Source: Cymbomonas tetramitiformis (lineage: Eukaryota > Chlorophyta > Pyramimonadophyceae > Pyramimonadales > Pyramimonadaceae). From it: a stretch of DNA of 64,000 nt. Numbering within the stretch: position 1 is the stretch's first letter; every line of letters starts with the position of its first letter. A model generated the notes under the pieces. The model ran no database searches, was not told where the DNA came from, and was given only the letters and a program-made list of their open reading frames with translations. A program made the position numbers and the translations under genes. The stretch lies in contig LGRX02035096.1 in NCBI GenBank assembly GCA_001247695.2, positions 27,757-91,756 of the forward strand, given 5' to 3'. Below, in pieces: positions 44,100 through 55,760 of this stretch.

Positions 44100-45075
44100 G
44101 AAAATATGTCGGTTCGCACTGACTCTGGAAGAAGTCGCCTGCACTAGAACTAGGTGGCGATCGCGTGCACCGCCAAAGAAGAGGCGGGGTGAATTCAATA
44201 TTGCAAAGAAAGTGCTGCGAGCGCACTTACAACGTGAACGTCGGTCAGAAGGCCTCGAAAATCTCGTGCCATGAGTGCGGTTTCCAGCTGTCAAAAAACA
44301 AGCACCAGGTTATTAGTCAAGGTAGTCTGAAGTACGGCGGTAACTCGAGTAATTCACAGAGGCAGTCTGGCCGAAAAGGGTTACTACCATCGTATGAACC
44401 GTAGTCAGCTGAAACATAAGGGTGAAGGTTCGCGCTAGTATGCATAAAATGATCCCTTTCCAGACTGAGTTCGATCAAGAGGCACGACAATAGAAGACTT
44501 CCAAGTTTGCACGTTGGTTGGGATTTCTATGTAGCTCTCAAGCTTGCGACAACACTCAAGTTTTCAGAAAAAGCCGAATGAAAACCTGGTCCTGAAGCCA
44601 TAAAGAGGGGCTGTGCTTTGGGGACATTGGAACGCGAAAGGTCAGGGCGCCTGCTGAGACTCTATTGCACAACAGCGCAGCGCCGTTGTCGCCGTACCTC
44701 TTCGGCTTTGAAAATTCGCAGGTTGAGCTGCCTTCTAAATACATGGAAGAAGTTGAAAACACATGCGAGTTCCCACAGTCCTCGTATCGCGCGCAGCTCC
44801 TGCCAATAGATTCTCAAACTTCTCAGTTCACAGACCGCTGCAGAAACACAGAACACAAAGCACTCTACTCTATTCCCAGTAAAATTCATACCTTTTCCGC
44901 CGATTTGTCATCAGCCTCAGACATAACAGTTTTTGGGGGGGAAGGCAGTCCCGCAATGAAGATTTTTCGTCTCGCCTCGTGTGTGAACTCCAAAAAGTCG
45001 CTAACACGAAACAGACGAGAGCGAGAGGGCTCTCTCGCGGAATATGGTCTGTTGATCTGTCAGTGTCTGTCGTGA
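44100..45075 (+). other. Two unrecognised ORFs
   Basis: 44165-44404 contains a possible zinc-ribbon half (SCHECGFQLSKNKHQ) after a basic stretch. 44665-45075 (136 residues, LSPYLFGFENSQVELPSKYM...) has reasonable composition but no known motif. Neither shows splice sites that would place it in a gene. They may be relics of mobile elements. Confidence 0.25.
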
Positions 45076-45696
45076 CGTCGTGACCTCGCCTCGCCGAGTC
45101 GGGTGTCTTCTGTCTTTTGTCTATCATATGATATCGTATGTCTCGTGCTTGTAGGAACGATGCACAATGAATGACAATCGACAATCGAATGTGAATCCTG
45201 AATGTCGAATGCTCATCTCTATCGTATGACGGTCCACCCCCCACGCCAGAGTTGGTGGGACGGCAGGTAGGGTGCAGTTGGCGTGCTCTAGCGGCGTTTA
45301 GCTCGATGCCCAAGGCAAGATGCATGGTGAGGATGTCGAAGGACATCGGGTGGGATGTGGGAGTATCGCGCCTTGCCACACGCCCACCCTCGGGACACCC
45401 CTAATTCTAGTGCAAAAGGTTGTTGAAGTACATTGTGGTAGGTGGGGGCACTGGCGGAGGGGGTGTGACCCGAGCATGGTTGCGCTGACGGAACAGGGCG
45501 TAGCGAGCGAACCGCTTCGATTCATCGTGCGGCGTGCGAGGTGTCCCAACACACTAGAAGAGTGGCGGAATAATACTTTTGGGGTGGTTGGTGGGGGGGC
45601 AGGGTGGCGGGAGGTTCGAAATGCAGGCCAACTCTCGGGTTCGGGTCTTACGCGTACGTGGGTCGCAAGGCTGAAAAAAACTGGACCGTCATAGAG

Positions 45697-47428
45697 CAAG
45701 GCACGGTATCGGTTGCGCCGATAGTTAGATCTATCGAAGTATCGGCGATAATTTCACACTATCACTATCAACCGATATGGTAATGCATCACTATCACTAT
45801 CGTTCGATGATGAAAATTTTGAATATTTAACTATCGCTATCCGGCGATCGGTTGCTTTCGGGTGCATAGGCAATTTTTAGCCCCACCTGCCAGTTCAGCG
45901 GGTGTTGAGAGGTTGTTCAGTGGAGTGGGCCGCATGCATGGCGATCTGCAAAAGTGCACCTCCGAATGCACCTTGAAGCACATCATGATGGCTAGTGTGA
46001 CGACACCAAATAGGATATCTGAAATGTGGTGATTACCTGGTTGAGCTGAACGAGGTGTGTATGCCAAGGCACCATATCGATATCTCCGATATCCGATATA
46101 TCGATATATCGGAGATATCGGTATCTGTCGACAACTTTTTTTTGCGATATCGGAATATCAATATCGTTGTCGACAAACTTCGTGTAGTTATCGGTATCTG
46201 TCGACAACAATAACGGTGTTATTCATATCTGTCGACAAGTTGTGCAGTGTTATCGGTATATGTCGACAACATTTTGTGGACAATGATATCGATAACATTT
46301 GATGATATCGGAAATATCGATATCTCGGATGTCGGATCGTGCGCATCCCGCACAGTGGCTCGTGTGGCGGCTGGCGGTGGATGGATGCATGCCTTGGCGT
46401 TGACTTTGAAACACCCACGGAGCGATCGATCTTGCGTGCTTTTCTTACGAGTATTCCATCCGTGGCGTTCATTCATGATGCACATTCATCAATTGCCATA
46501 TCGATCCCAAATTGGGGGTGTTTAGGGATTTTCATTTGCTCAACCGTATCGATCAAGGAGTATTCGTGACATAATATTGAACTGTGACACGGTATTCGTG
46601 TGAGCTCTCATTTCTCGGAATTTGAAAAGTAGGCTTGTCGATCGTGATTTGAAAATTCAGGATGGGTCGTGCTCGGAAATCCTGCAGGGGCTCCACAAGC
46701 ACGGTCCTGGTCGCACAAGGATCAGGCCCAGTCAAGCGAACACAGATTAACCCGTACGACATTAACGGCGTAAGGGTCATATTTGGACAAATTTATCACT
46801 TGCTGTCGATATCCCCGATATATCGATATATCGGGAAAAATCGGAATATCAATATCTGTCGACAAGTTTTCGTCGGTATCTGTCGGTATCTGTCGACAAC
46901 TTTTGTGTAGTTATCGGTATCTGTCGACAACAATAATGGTTTTATTCATATCTGTCGACAAGTTTTGCAGTGTTATCAGTATCTGTCGACAAGTTTTCGT
47001 TTATTGTCGGTATCTGTCGACAACTTTTGTGTAGTTATCGGTATCTGTCGACAACAATAATGGTTTTATTCATATATGTCGACGACATTATTCATATAAA
47101 GCTAGAACGAAACCCTGTGGTTGGCGACATTGTGCAGCGCTCGTAGCTTGCGCGCGATGCTAACTATCGCTAATTAGACAATTATTGGTAATTATTAGTT
47201 GCCTTCAGCATACTATCACTATCGTTCGATGTGTCTGTGCATATCTATCGTTATCGGTCGATAGTCAACATTTTTAAATGGTAAACTATCACTATCAACC
47301 GATAGTTTCATTATGATTATCACTATCATTCGAGGAATGACGTGCTGACTATCATTATTCACCGATTGTATATTTTCAACTATCCGTTGGTAACCGATAT
47401 AGAAAATTTCGACCGATACCATGCCTTG
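45697..47428 (+). mobile_element. Complete non-autonomous hAT element with terminal inverted repeats
   Basis: Left end CAAGGCACGGTATCGGT; right end is its reverse complement with one mismatch (ACCGATACCATGCCTTG, ending at 47428). Flanking 8-mers are TCATAGAG (45689-45696) and GCATAGAG (47429-47436), a 7-of-8 match to the 8-bp duplication expected for hAT. Inside, a transposase tail fragment (45856-46015) follows directly after the left terminal region, where the 5.5-kb copy has about 590 bp more, so this is an internal-deletion derivative. The subterminal block 47099-47199 matches 6549-6648. No functional transposase is present. Confidence 0.88.
46065..47097. repeat. Nested insert rich in TATCTGTCGACAAC and GATATC palindromes
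   Basis: Relative to the 5.5-kb copy, extra sequence begins at 46065 with CAAGGCACCATATCGATAT, which resembles another hAT terminus. It holds two clusters (46115-46285 and 46855-47090) of TATCTGTCGACAA repeats, plus self-complementary GATATATCGATATATC blocks. The right boundary is about 47097, where the parent element resumes. No reverse-complement right end was found. Confidence 0.6.
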
Positions 47429-47436
47429 GCATAGAG

Positions 47437-49080
47437 TTAAACATGAAGATCAAAAAACTTCATGAAGATCTAGATGATCGTGATGCCGCACCGCTGCCGC
47501 TCATCTGCATATTCCCACGCACGACCTACGTGGCACGTTAGCGCCATACCGATACGATACGTGACATAATAGCCGCCTCTTAACTCTTGACCTCTATAAC
47601 TCTGGTTGATGTGACACGATTGACTACACATATGTAATATTACTTACCGTAATAGATATGTAATATTAACGTTTGAAGTTTCTAGTGGCACTTGCAACTT
47701 TTCCTTGTTCCCAGACGAGAGGTCATCCGCATCCGAGCAGCACAGCCGAGCCGAATTTGCGATCGGCCAAGCGCGCGAGGGTCACGTTACGGTCGTCTTT
47801 CTATGTGCTCTGAGGGCTCGGAGACCTTATGGACCCTATACATGTTACAACCAAGCGGAAGGCGGATACCGCTTTCGTTTGATATAATCTCAAGGTATTA
47901 CTTTGAGATGGATCTACATTAACGGAACTCACGATTAGGACATTGTGTTCGATGCGGCAATGCACAGTTATGCACTTATGGGGTTATTGCTCAATAGGAT
48001 GCTTCAAAAGGGGTTTTTGCTGGAAATGACAGGCTGATCACCGAAAGTGTCACCTGTAATTCCTATACTAGTCTGGATGACCGTCACTCTTAGGTCCGAA
48101 ACCCAGATCACTTAATCAGTCAGACTAGTATCTATGTATACCTTCTTTTATGAATCACACCAGCCGTTCCGAACCGTTATGATACTTACCCTTGTTTTAG
48201 GGTTTCCGGTATATAGAGTTATTTCACTGCTCTGTGCGATCTGCGATATCTCTCGCAGTTATTGCATTTGCAATTTTGTAACTATGTGGACACAACATTC
48301 CCCCTTGCGTGTTTACATACCGAGCCTGCATGGCGTGCATGGTGCTCCGGTTCTCAACATCAGTTTCACGCGATCGGAGACAAGCTCTACAATTAAATTA
48401 TTTTGTAGTGGATACCGTTCGGACTTAATTGCACCACTGGTAATGCTTATCGTCAGGTTCGGAACGGCGTTGGTGTTGGAGGAACACCCTTCATTAAGTG
48501 GATGCCGGTGTTGTTACATGAAGAAGGAAGATGGGTGGATTTCAGGAAAGGCAAGCCCCGAGGACGAGAGAAGGGAATGCGCGGCATCGATGAGCTGTTC
48601 AATATAGCAACTCGGACTCGTAACGATCAGCGATGTATGTCCAACTCAAAGCAAAGCCTTAAAGCGGAATCGGTAAGGAGATGATTAGCGTGGATATAAA
48701 CCGGTTTCAACATAAGAGTTGTATGGATGCAAACACTACTGTACATGTATTTATGGGTATTTGGAGCACGGTGCTTTCATCCAATGGCACTTATCTAATA
48801 CGTTGTGTACCTTCACTGCTTAATGATGAGTGGAGCCAACAGAATGCCTCGCAAGGGATGAATACTAGCAACGGGACATTCTTGTGGCGGCAGAATGGCC
48901 TCAACATGGAAGCTTGATTACGATCGTTTCTAAAGTGACATGAAAATTACTTTGTCAGTAGTAAAACCGTCCTCTTCTTTTAAGCCACACCCTGTGAGAT
49001 AAACCCGCCCCCACAATCCCGTGAGACACCCTCAATCTGTGAATCCGATGTAGTCTATGATCCGCTATACAGGTGCGACG
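47437..49080. other. No recognised gene; one fragmentary ORF
   Basis: A plus-strand frame ending at 48684 reads MPVLLHEEGRWVDFRKGKP and then a basic stretch (RGREKGMRGIDELFNIA); it looks once-coding but matches nothing I know. The remainder is AT-rich with short frames. Confidence 0.3.
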
Positions 49081-49100
49081 TAATAACGACACCTCCATAT

Positions 49101-49534
49101 CCGTTATTACGTACGTAATAACAACGCTCTAGGACTGCGAATTTCGTCCCCATACTTAAGGATCCCATACTTAAGTATGGGGTCCGTGGGAGGACGAACT
49201 GATGATGATCGGATGTACTAATGTAATCGATGATCGATCATGATACCACCGTGACTTGTGTAAACTGGTAAATTGTTCGTGTCGCGTGTTGTAACTAAGT
49301 TCGCTATAGGACCAACATGAACCAGCTCGTGCCACGCGGGCTCCCCGCCCGACCGCCTCGTACCGATTGTAAGTAGGTATCCATAGCATGAAGTAGATGT
49401 GTATCAGTGTATGTATTTATTTTACAATGTATTTTGAAATACTGCTTATATAGCATTCTTCCTTACATATGCGAGTAATATTACTGTTAATATTCGAGGA
49501 GGCCCAAATACGTTATTACGTAGGTAATAACGGT
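49101..49534. repeat. Short inverted repeats (possible small DNA element)
   Basis: CCGTTATTACGTACGTAATA at about 49101 and its near reverse complement ACGTTATTACGTAGGTAATA at about 49509 bracket 400 bp. Each is also self-palindromic. A CCATACTTAAGTATGG hairpin lies between at 49150-49180. No target duplication was confirmed. Confidence 0.4.
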
Positions 49535-50004
49535 GGGGGGGGCGTCGTATAGCGTAACAAAGGATGTAGTAATGAATTGATGCACCGATAGTATTGGGGG
49601 TGGGCTCGAAGAAGGCCGAGGGGTCAAGGAGGAAGGCTTTTGGAGAGCATGGAGGATGTGCGGCGGGAGGCGGAGCATCTGAGCACTGTGGAGGGTCAAG
49701 CAGGGGGCGCCGCCGAGGCGTGATCTAGAGGGGCACATGCGGGCACATGCGGGCCCGGCCAGGCGGTGTCAAGTGTCCAGGATATCTTGGCGGAGTGGGA
49801 TGACCTTTCGTCGCCGGGACCGGAGGGTGGGGTCTGGACTCGGGAGGAGAGCGGGGCCTCGCCGGAGCAAGCGGTGGCCTTGGCTGAGGGAGGGGTGGCC
49901 ACCTTGATGGGGGCGAGCAGGTGGGTGGCCGGCCTTCTTGAGGGGGTTGTTGGCATGAGGGGAACTGATGAGGGTGACGAGGGAGATGTGGGGAGGCTCG
50001 CGGG

Positions 50005-50932
50005 TGGAGATGACACACGCCGGGCCCCTCAGAGCCCAGGGGCCCATCCCGGCAGCGATGACCACTTACAACAGGTTGCACGGCAACATACGGCATCTCA
50101 TCAGCTTCTGTGCCCACTGGGCAGGGTTGCTGGCCGTGCCGGAACTGAGCAGCTGTCGGGAAGGCGACGACCGGATGGTGAACTATCGGCCACCGGGAGG
50201 GCTTGGGACACACAGGCAAGTGTGGGGATGGGACCCCAAGTAGGAACAGTGCGGCATGACAGTTGTAGGGCAAGTGTGGAGCGCATTGCTCAAGTTCGCA
50301 GCTTCCTCGCAAGGCAATCACAGCAAGGGCTTCAGTCATGTAGAGTTGGTGCGGGGGTAGAGGGCTACAGGCGCAAGTCGGTGGTGGGTGCGCAAGTTCG
50401 GATGAGGGCTTTATCATTCTCAGCCCCTTGAGACAGCCCTTAGACATTCTAGCCGTGGCGTGGGTGGGCAAGCTCTCTTGAGACCAGGCTCTAGGGCGTG
50501 TAGGGGGCAGCGGGGTGTTGTGGGATGTGGGCTTGGTGGTGAAGAGGTGGCTCGAGTGGCCGAGGTGAGCTGGCTTCAGAGACACAGTGCACCGGTAGGG
50601 CAATCGCAGAGGGGCTCGGGCGCCCAAGTGAGGCTCAGGGACCAGAGGAGCGTAGGCTTGGTGGTGGAGATATGGCTCGCGCAGCTTGGGGGGCAGGAAT
50701 ACACCGGCTTCAAGCACAAGGCAGCAGTGCGCCGGTGGTGCGGATGTAGAGGGGCTCAAGTAGCTCAGTGAGGCTTAGGGGGTCCTATTCTTCAATTGTG
50801 AGCTCCGAAGATTCCGGATAAGTGTCCCGAAGTGTGTGCTGAATCCTTTGATCCCCGGCGTAAGTACAGAGTACAGTCGGTCTTCTGTGCCTACGGGGTG
50901 CCAAAGGAGTCGGTCCAAGGATAAGCACACAC
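50005..50932 (+). repeat. Longest copy of the dispersed element also at 36.1 kb and 7.3 kb
   Basis: It matches the reverse complement of 36082-36720 in collinear blocks, and its last 130 bp also match 7311-7430. It ends ...GGTCCAAGGATAAGCACACAC, so the (AC) end is shared by all copies. Long open frames on both strands (221 and 344 codons around 49.7-50.8 kb) follow from high GC and are not convincing genes. Confidence 0.75.
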
Positions 50933-51011
50933 TTGTTATATATAACATACAAACATATATAATCAATTTATAGATATTAGCACTTTATCAGCTGAACAGT
51001 GTGTGGTCCGC

Positions 51012-51825
51012 AACCGGTTGCGACCGCTGCTGCCTCCAGGAGCTCATAACCCGGGTTGCAACCTCTGCTGCCTCCAGGAGGTCATAACCCGGGTTGCAAC
51101 CTCTGCTGCCTCCAGGAGGTCAAAACCCGGGTTGCAACCTCTGCTGCCTCCAGGAGGTCAAAACCCGGGTTGCAACCTCTGCTGCCTCCAGGAGGTTATA
51201 ACCCGGGTTGCAACCTCTGCTGCCTCCAGGAGCTCATAACCCGGGTTGCAACCTCTGCTGCCTCCAGGAGGTCATAACCCGGGTTGCGACCTCTGCTGCC
51301 TCCAGGAGGTCATAACCCGGGTTGCAACCTCTGCTGCCTCCAGGAGGTCATAACCCGGGTTGCAACCTCTGCTGCCTCCAGGAGGTCATAACCCGGGTTG
51401 CAACCTCTGCTGCCTCCAGGAGCTCATAACCCGGGTTGCAACCTCTGCTGCCTCCAGGAGGTCATAACCCGGGTTGCAACCTCTGCTGCCTCCAGGAGGT
51501 CATAACCCAGGTTGCAACCTCTGCTGCATCCAGGAGGTCATAACCCGGGTTGCAACCTCTGCTGCCTCCAGGAGCTCATAACCCGGGTTGCAACCTCTGC
51601 TGCCTCCAGGAGGTCATAACCCGGGTTGCAACCTCTGCTGCCTCCAGGAGGTCATAACCCAGGTTGCAACCTCTGCTGCATCCAGGAGGTCATAACCCGG
51701 GTTGCAACCTCTGCTGCCTCCAGGAGGTCATAACCCGGGTTGCGACCTCTGCTGCCTCCAGGAGGTCATAACCCGGGTTGCAACCTCTGCTGCCTCCAGG
51801 AGGTCATAACCCGGGTTGCAACCCA
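51012..51825. repeat. 38-bp tandem array, about 21 copies
   Basis: Unit: CGGGTTGCAACCTCTGCTGC followed by CTCCAGGAGGTCATAACC. Unit junctions create AACCCGGGTT, a 10-bp palindrome; CTCCAGGAG is a second one. Copies are over 95 percent alike, so the array is young. It ends about 150 bp from the stop of the rhomboid gene. Confidence 0.95.
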
Positions 51826-51972
51826 AGGCGTTTCAGGTTTATGCCAACCTAGAGGTGGAGAGCAGCTTCGCTGCCAACATGCACAAATATATATTTGAGA
51901 AACCGTGGTTGACTGCAACGAACTCATAGAAGTGATAAGCCAATTGTCGCCTAGAAGCAAGGCCTCCAATCT

Positions 51973-54377
51973 CTACCTTGGGAAGTGGTCGGGGGCAGGG
52001 GCTAACCAAACAAGCGCTCCCATCGCGGCGCCCCCAGATGCGTGCAGCGACCCGCGACTCGTGGTGTGAGAGTGCACCCAGAACGCCTCGCCCTATGAAT
52101 AGGCAACCTGCGGCGAAGCAAGGCCTTCCGGAGCCACTTTTGTAAGATGCATGTCACGGATCACGTGGAACGCGATGTCATCTATCAGCACGTCAGCGGA
52201 TCAATATGACACTGAAGCTGCACATATCATTATCCACCCATTTCTTTTTTTTTGGTTTGGCATATAAAAAAGGTGTGACGCATGTTCAGTACCGTGCGAG
52301 TACCATGTATGTTTTTCTAGGCTGCGCGCTCTTGTACAATGCAATGTGCTGTCTCGAGATACTGGATATAACTATATGTGATACTCTGTAAAATCTTATC
52401 AACACAGCCATCGTACGCCGGTGGGAAAGAAACAGAGAAAGCGCATTATGCATATAATCCAAAAAAGAAACGCGGGTGGGACAGCATTCATAAGGTATCC
52501 CAAATTAAGGTGATACTGATAGCTGGAGCCTTGCCCACAGGTCGACAAGGGATCCATCGAGACCGACACGTGGCCGCTGATTGTGCAGAACGAAGTGGCA
52601 GCTCCGGTGGTCACGGATGCCACAAGCTGCTTCCCTCTCCTCAACATCCGACTCCCATTGCCCCTCACCGGGCCCGCACCGAAGAGCGCCGCAGGCACTG
52701 GGATGATCATGTACAACATGACCGTGCTTCTTGGATTCATCAACACCTGTACCCAGCGCTCATCTCACACGCCCGCACCTCCTCTTTTGTGGGTTCTCAT
52801 CACGGCGGCAGTGCGGGGGTATCAGCAGCGGCATCCGGAGGGTAGTCCGGTCTCCGAATCCTCTCGCGTGTCTCCATGATGCATCTGATGAAAGAATAAG
52901 ACTAGCAGTATCCCCAAGCACGCACCACAGCGTGCAAATAGGTTGCCAGGGAGGCGGAGGGAGAGCAAGAGGTTGCTGGAGAACGCACACTGAGCATGAC
53001 AAGTGCATTCACGGCTCCACTGGCACCAAGTGCTGCCGCCCCCCCTTCAAAACCTGCCAGTGGGCCGATCGCCCTTCAATGCCATATGAACAATGCAGTT
53101 ATGCCACAAGTCATAGCTTGACATTGGCACGCTGGCACGCGTCGCATGACCATGGTGTGGGCACAGGTCGCAGCGGAACGATGTCTTTATGCAAGCCACA
53201 TGTGAAGCAACGGCCTCCCTTCCTCCATAAGTCGAACATTTGATATTCTAATTTCCCCACTAGCACGGATTTGACTCACCTTTCCTCCAGTAGGGGTCCT
53301 TCCTCATCTCTTTGACGATGGCGTATCCCACATGCCTGACAATCGATATCAGCCCGGCCACCACAGCAGGAATCAGAGTGCGGGCTGGAGCCACCACACA
53401 GGCTGCAAGAGACACCGTGTTGTCCTGACAACAATCCCCCCCCCCACACACACAGACTAATGCATCACGAAGCAGCATGCAGCAGCAGAGATGGCGAGTG
53501 GGAGATATATCACTAACGTGAGAGAGGCCGTGATCCCTCCGGCTATGTACAGGTTTGCCAGGAAGCGGCCGCCGAGCTGTTGTCCAATGCCTTGGCCAAA
53601 AAAGTACAACCCAATCATGTTTGACACCTGTGCCCTCCAGCAGCCCAAGTCGGTTTGGAATTTGTGGGATGTGTGAGGCAGACTTAGTGCCGAGGAGCTG
53701 GCATGGCGGGCAGGCTGATCACGGCCACTGGTCGCGCCAATGCCTTCCATGGCCACAAACAGCGAACCTGTAGCATGAATGTGGGTGTGATCTCTCCGTG
53801 CTTGTGTTGCATGGCAAGCGGCAGACGGGTTTAGCGTTGTGTAGGTCGGTAGATAATCTCTAAGATAGGAGATGCAACTAGCCCGGAGAGGTAACTGTGC
53901 TGGAAGGGCTGCTGGCTCAAAGGCAGGAGAGAGGAGTGCACAAACCAGGTGTCCAAAGTCTGCATGGCTGAAGGCCGACGTCAGCAACGTGTGAACTTTT
54001 CCGGTGGAGACAGCGTGCGCAGATGTCTACACGAACCCCGCACCCCCCAGTGTGCTACCTTCTTGAAAATCGCTCCACACCCAGCTTCGGCTCTATTGCC
54101 ACGTGAATTTAGGGTCTGGAAGCAAACAGTGCCAAGCCAGTCAGCAGTGGACGACGTGGGCGCGCAGTGCCACGCCAGTCATTCAACAAAGTGTGCTGCA
54201 CGCAGGCTTGATGGTGGTGGTAGGTGGTACTCCTGGGAAGGCTCGTATGTGCAGGTGTTGGGTCGGGCAAGAGCTGGGATATGCCGTGAAATGACTTCTC
54301 ATCTGGTGAATGGGAACGACGTTACTGTGCCACATCGCGAACACGGTAGCGTTAATGCCGATCAGGCCCCATAAGAC
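51973..54377 (-). CDS. Rhomboid intramembrane serine protease, mitochondrial plant type, multi-exon
   Basis: Exons in transcript order, all in phase: 54377-54285 (VLWGLIGINATVFAMW, first membrane segment), 54026-53946 (HTLLTSAFSHADFGHL), 53627-53514 (VSNMIGLYFFGQGIG, LYIAGGITASL), 53424-53280 (VVAPARTLIPAV to KDPYWRK), 53053-52989 (ALGASGAVNALVM, with the GxSG catalytic Ser) and 52746-52669 (LMNPRSTVMLYMIIPVPAAL). A probable last exon, 52092-51973, reads SLHASGGAAMGALVW and ends in TAG; it would carry the catalytic His segment, but in unusual form. Rhomboids cleave membrane proteins within the bilayer; the closest motif match I know is the plant mitochondrial RBL12/PARL group. The 5' exon with any targeting peptide is not found. 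The first listed intron appears to begin with GC. Confidence 0.88.
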
Positions 54378-54549
54378 CTGCCATATGCGCCAAACCATGA
54401 GAGGGGATCAGGCGGAAAGATGCGACAGCCTGCCAGAGGTCTCCCCCCTTAAAAGCCAAAGTGGAGCTTGCCCCCCTGACGGTCTGTGACGAGGTGCTGC
54501 GCGGAATCATATAGGGGCTCACCCCCACCGCAACACCTTTTCCCCGTGT

Positions 54550-55245
54550 TCACAGATGCTGCGCGTGGAGCCATGTAGGGGCGCAGCCCTCCCCGCCCTC
54601 TACAACTCTCCCGGTGGGCACAGATGCTGCGCGCGCAGCCATGTAGGGGCGCAGCCCTCACCCCCCTCTACGCCTATCCCCGTGTACACAGCTGATGCGC
54701 GCGGAGCCATGTCGGGGCGCAGCTCTCACCTCCCTCTCCACCTCTCCCGGTGGGCACAGCTGCCGCTCGCGGAGCCATGTCGGGGCGCAGCCCTCACCCC
54801 CTCTACACCTATCCCGGTGTACACAGCTGCTGCGCGCGGAGCCATGCGTAGGCGCACCCCTCCCCCCTCTCCACCTCTCCTGGTGGGTACAGATTGCGCG
54901 CAGAGCCCATGCAGGGCGCAGCCCTCACCCCTACTACACCTCTCCTGGTGGGCAGATGCTGCGCGCGCAGCCATAAGCGCAGCCTCCCCCACACCTCCTC
55001 CTGGTGGCACAGCTGATGCGCGCATGGAGGTGCCGATGTAGGCGCAACCTCGGCCCCCTCTACACCTCTCTCCCGGTGGGCGCTGCATGCTGCGCGGAGC
55101 CATGTAGCGCAGCCCCTCCCCCTCTCTACACCTCTCCCGGTGGGCACAGATGCTGCGCGCGGAGACATGTAGGGGCGCAGCCCTCCCCCCCATCTACACC
55201 TCTCCCGGTGGGCACAGATGCTGCGCGCGGAGCACCGTCGGATTT
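54550..55245. repeat. ~65-69-bp GC-rich tandem array, about 10 copies
   Basis: Unit: ATGCTGCGCGCGGAGCCATG, TAGGGGCGCAGCCCTCACCC, CCTCTACACCTCTCCCGGTG, GGCACAG, with length variation. All frames are open for long stretches. It may have displaced the 5' end of the rhomboid gene, which should lie just upstream of 54377 on the minus strand. Confidence 0.9.
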
Positions 55246-55354
55246 CAATTTACCTCCCCGCAGGCGGATCTGCTCGGGTCGTCGATGTTTCAAACTGGGG
55301 GTGTGCATGGGCAATTAATTCATTAGAGCTGATTGGAGCACGTCATGTTGCCCT

Positions 55355-55760
55355 ATCTAACTCGCTGATTGCGCATGCTCGAGCAAGAGTGCAGCACCAG
55401 CCTCGCTGATAGCGCATGCTCGAGCAAGAGTACAGCACCAGCCTCGCTGCAAACACGTCTGTTGCTGTGGCAGCAGGGGAACATATGCCCGGGCGCGTGG
55501 TTGGAACTTGGCCATGTGGTTATTCCACAAACGGGGGAATACACAGCCAGCGAGTAGACGGAGGAAATGGGCACAGGTGGAGCCTGTGTAGGGGGGTGAA
55601 GGCTGAAAGGAGGGTGGAGCCTGTGTAGGGGTGAAGGCTGGAAGGAGGGTGGAGCCTGTGTAGGGGGGTGGCCATGGAGGGTGGTGTAGGGGTGAAGGCT
55701 GGAAGGAGGGTGGAGCCTGTGTAGGGGGGTGAAGGCTGGAAGGAGGGTGGAGGGCTGGGA
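55355..55760. repeat. Two small tandem repeats
   Basis: 55362-55440 holds two copies of CTCGCTGATTGCGCATGCTC followed by GAGCAAGAGTGCAGCACCAGC. 55560-55760 holds about six copies of GGAGGGTGGAGCCTGTGTAG followed by GGGGGTGAAGGCTGGAA. Confidence 0.85.

Noticed and set aside
49725..50759. 344-codon minus and 221-codon plus ORFs
   Set aside because: High GC and repeated sequence shared with the 36.1-kb element keep both strands open; composition is Pro/His/Ser-rich with no domain.
52583..52745. Plus-strand exon-like frame (VDKGSIETDTWPLIVQNE...)
   Set aside because: It looked coding, but the opposite strand carries the rhomboid motif LMNPRSTVMLYMIIPVP with in-phase neighbours on both sides.
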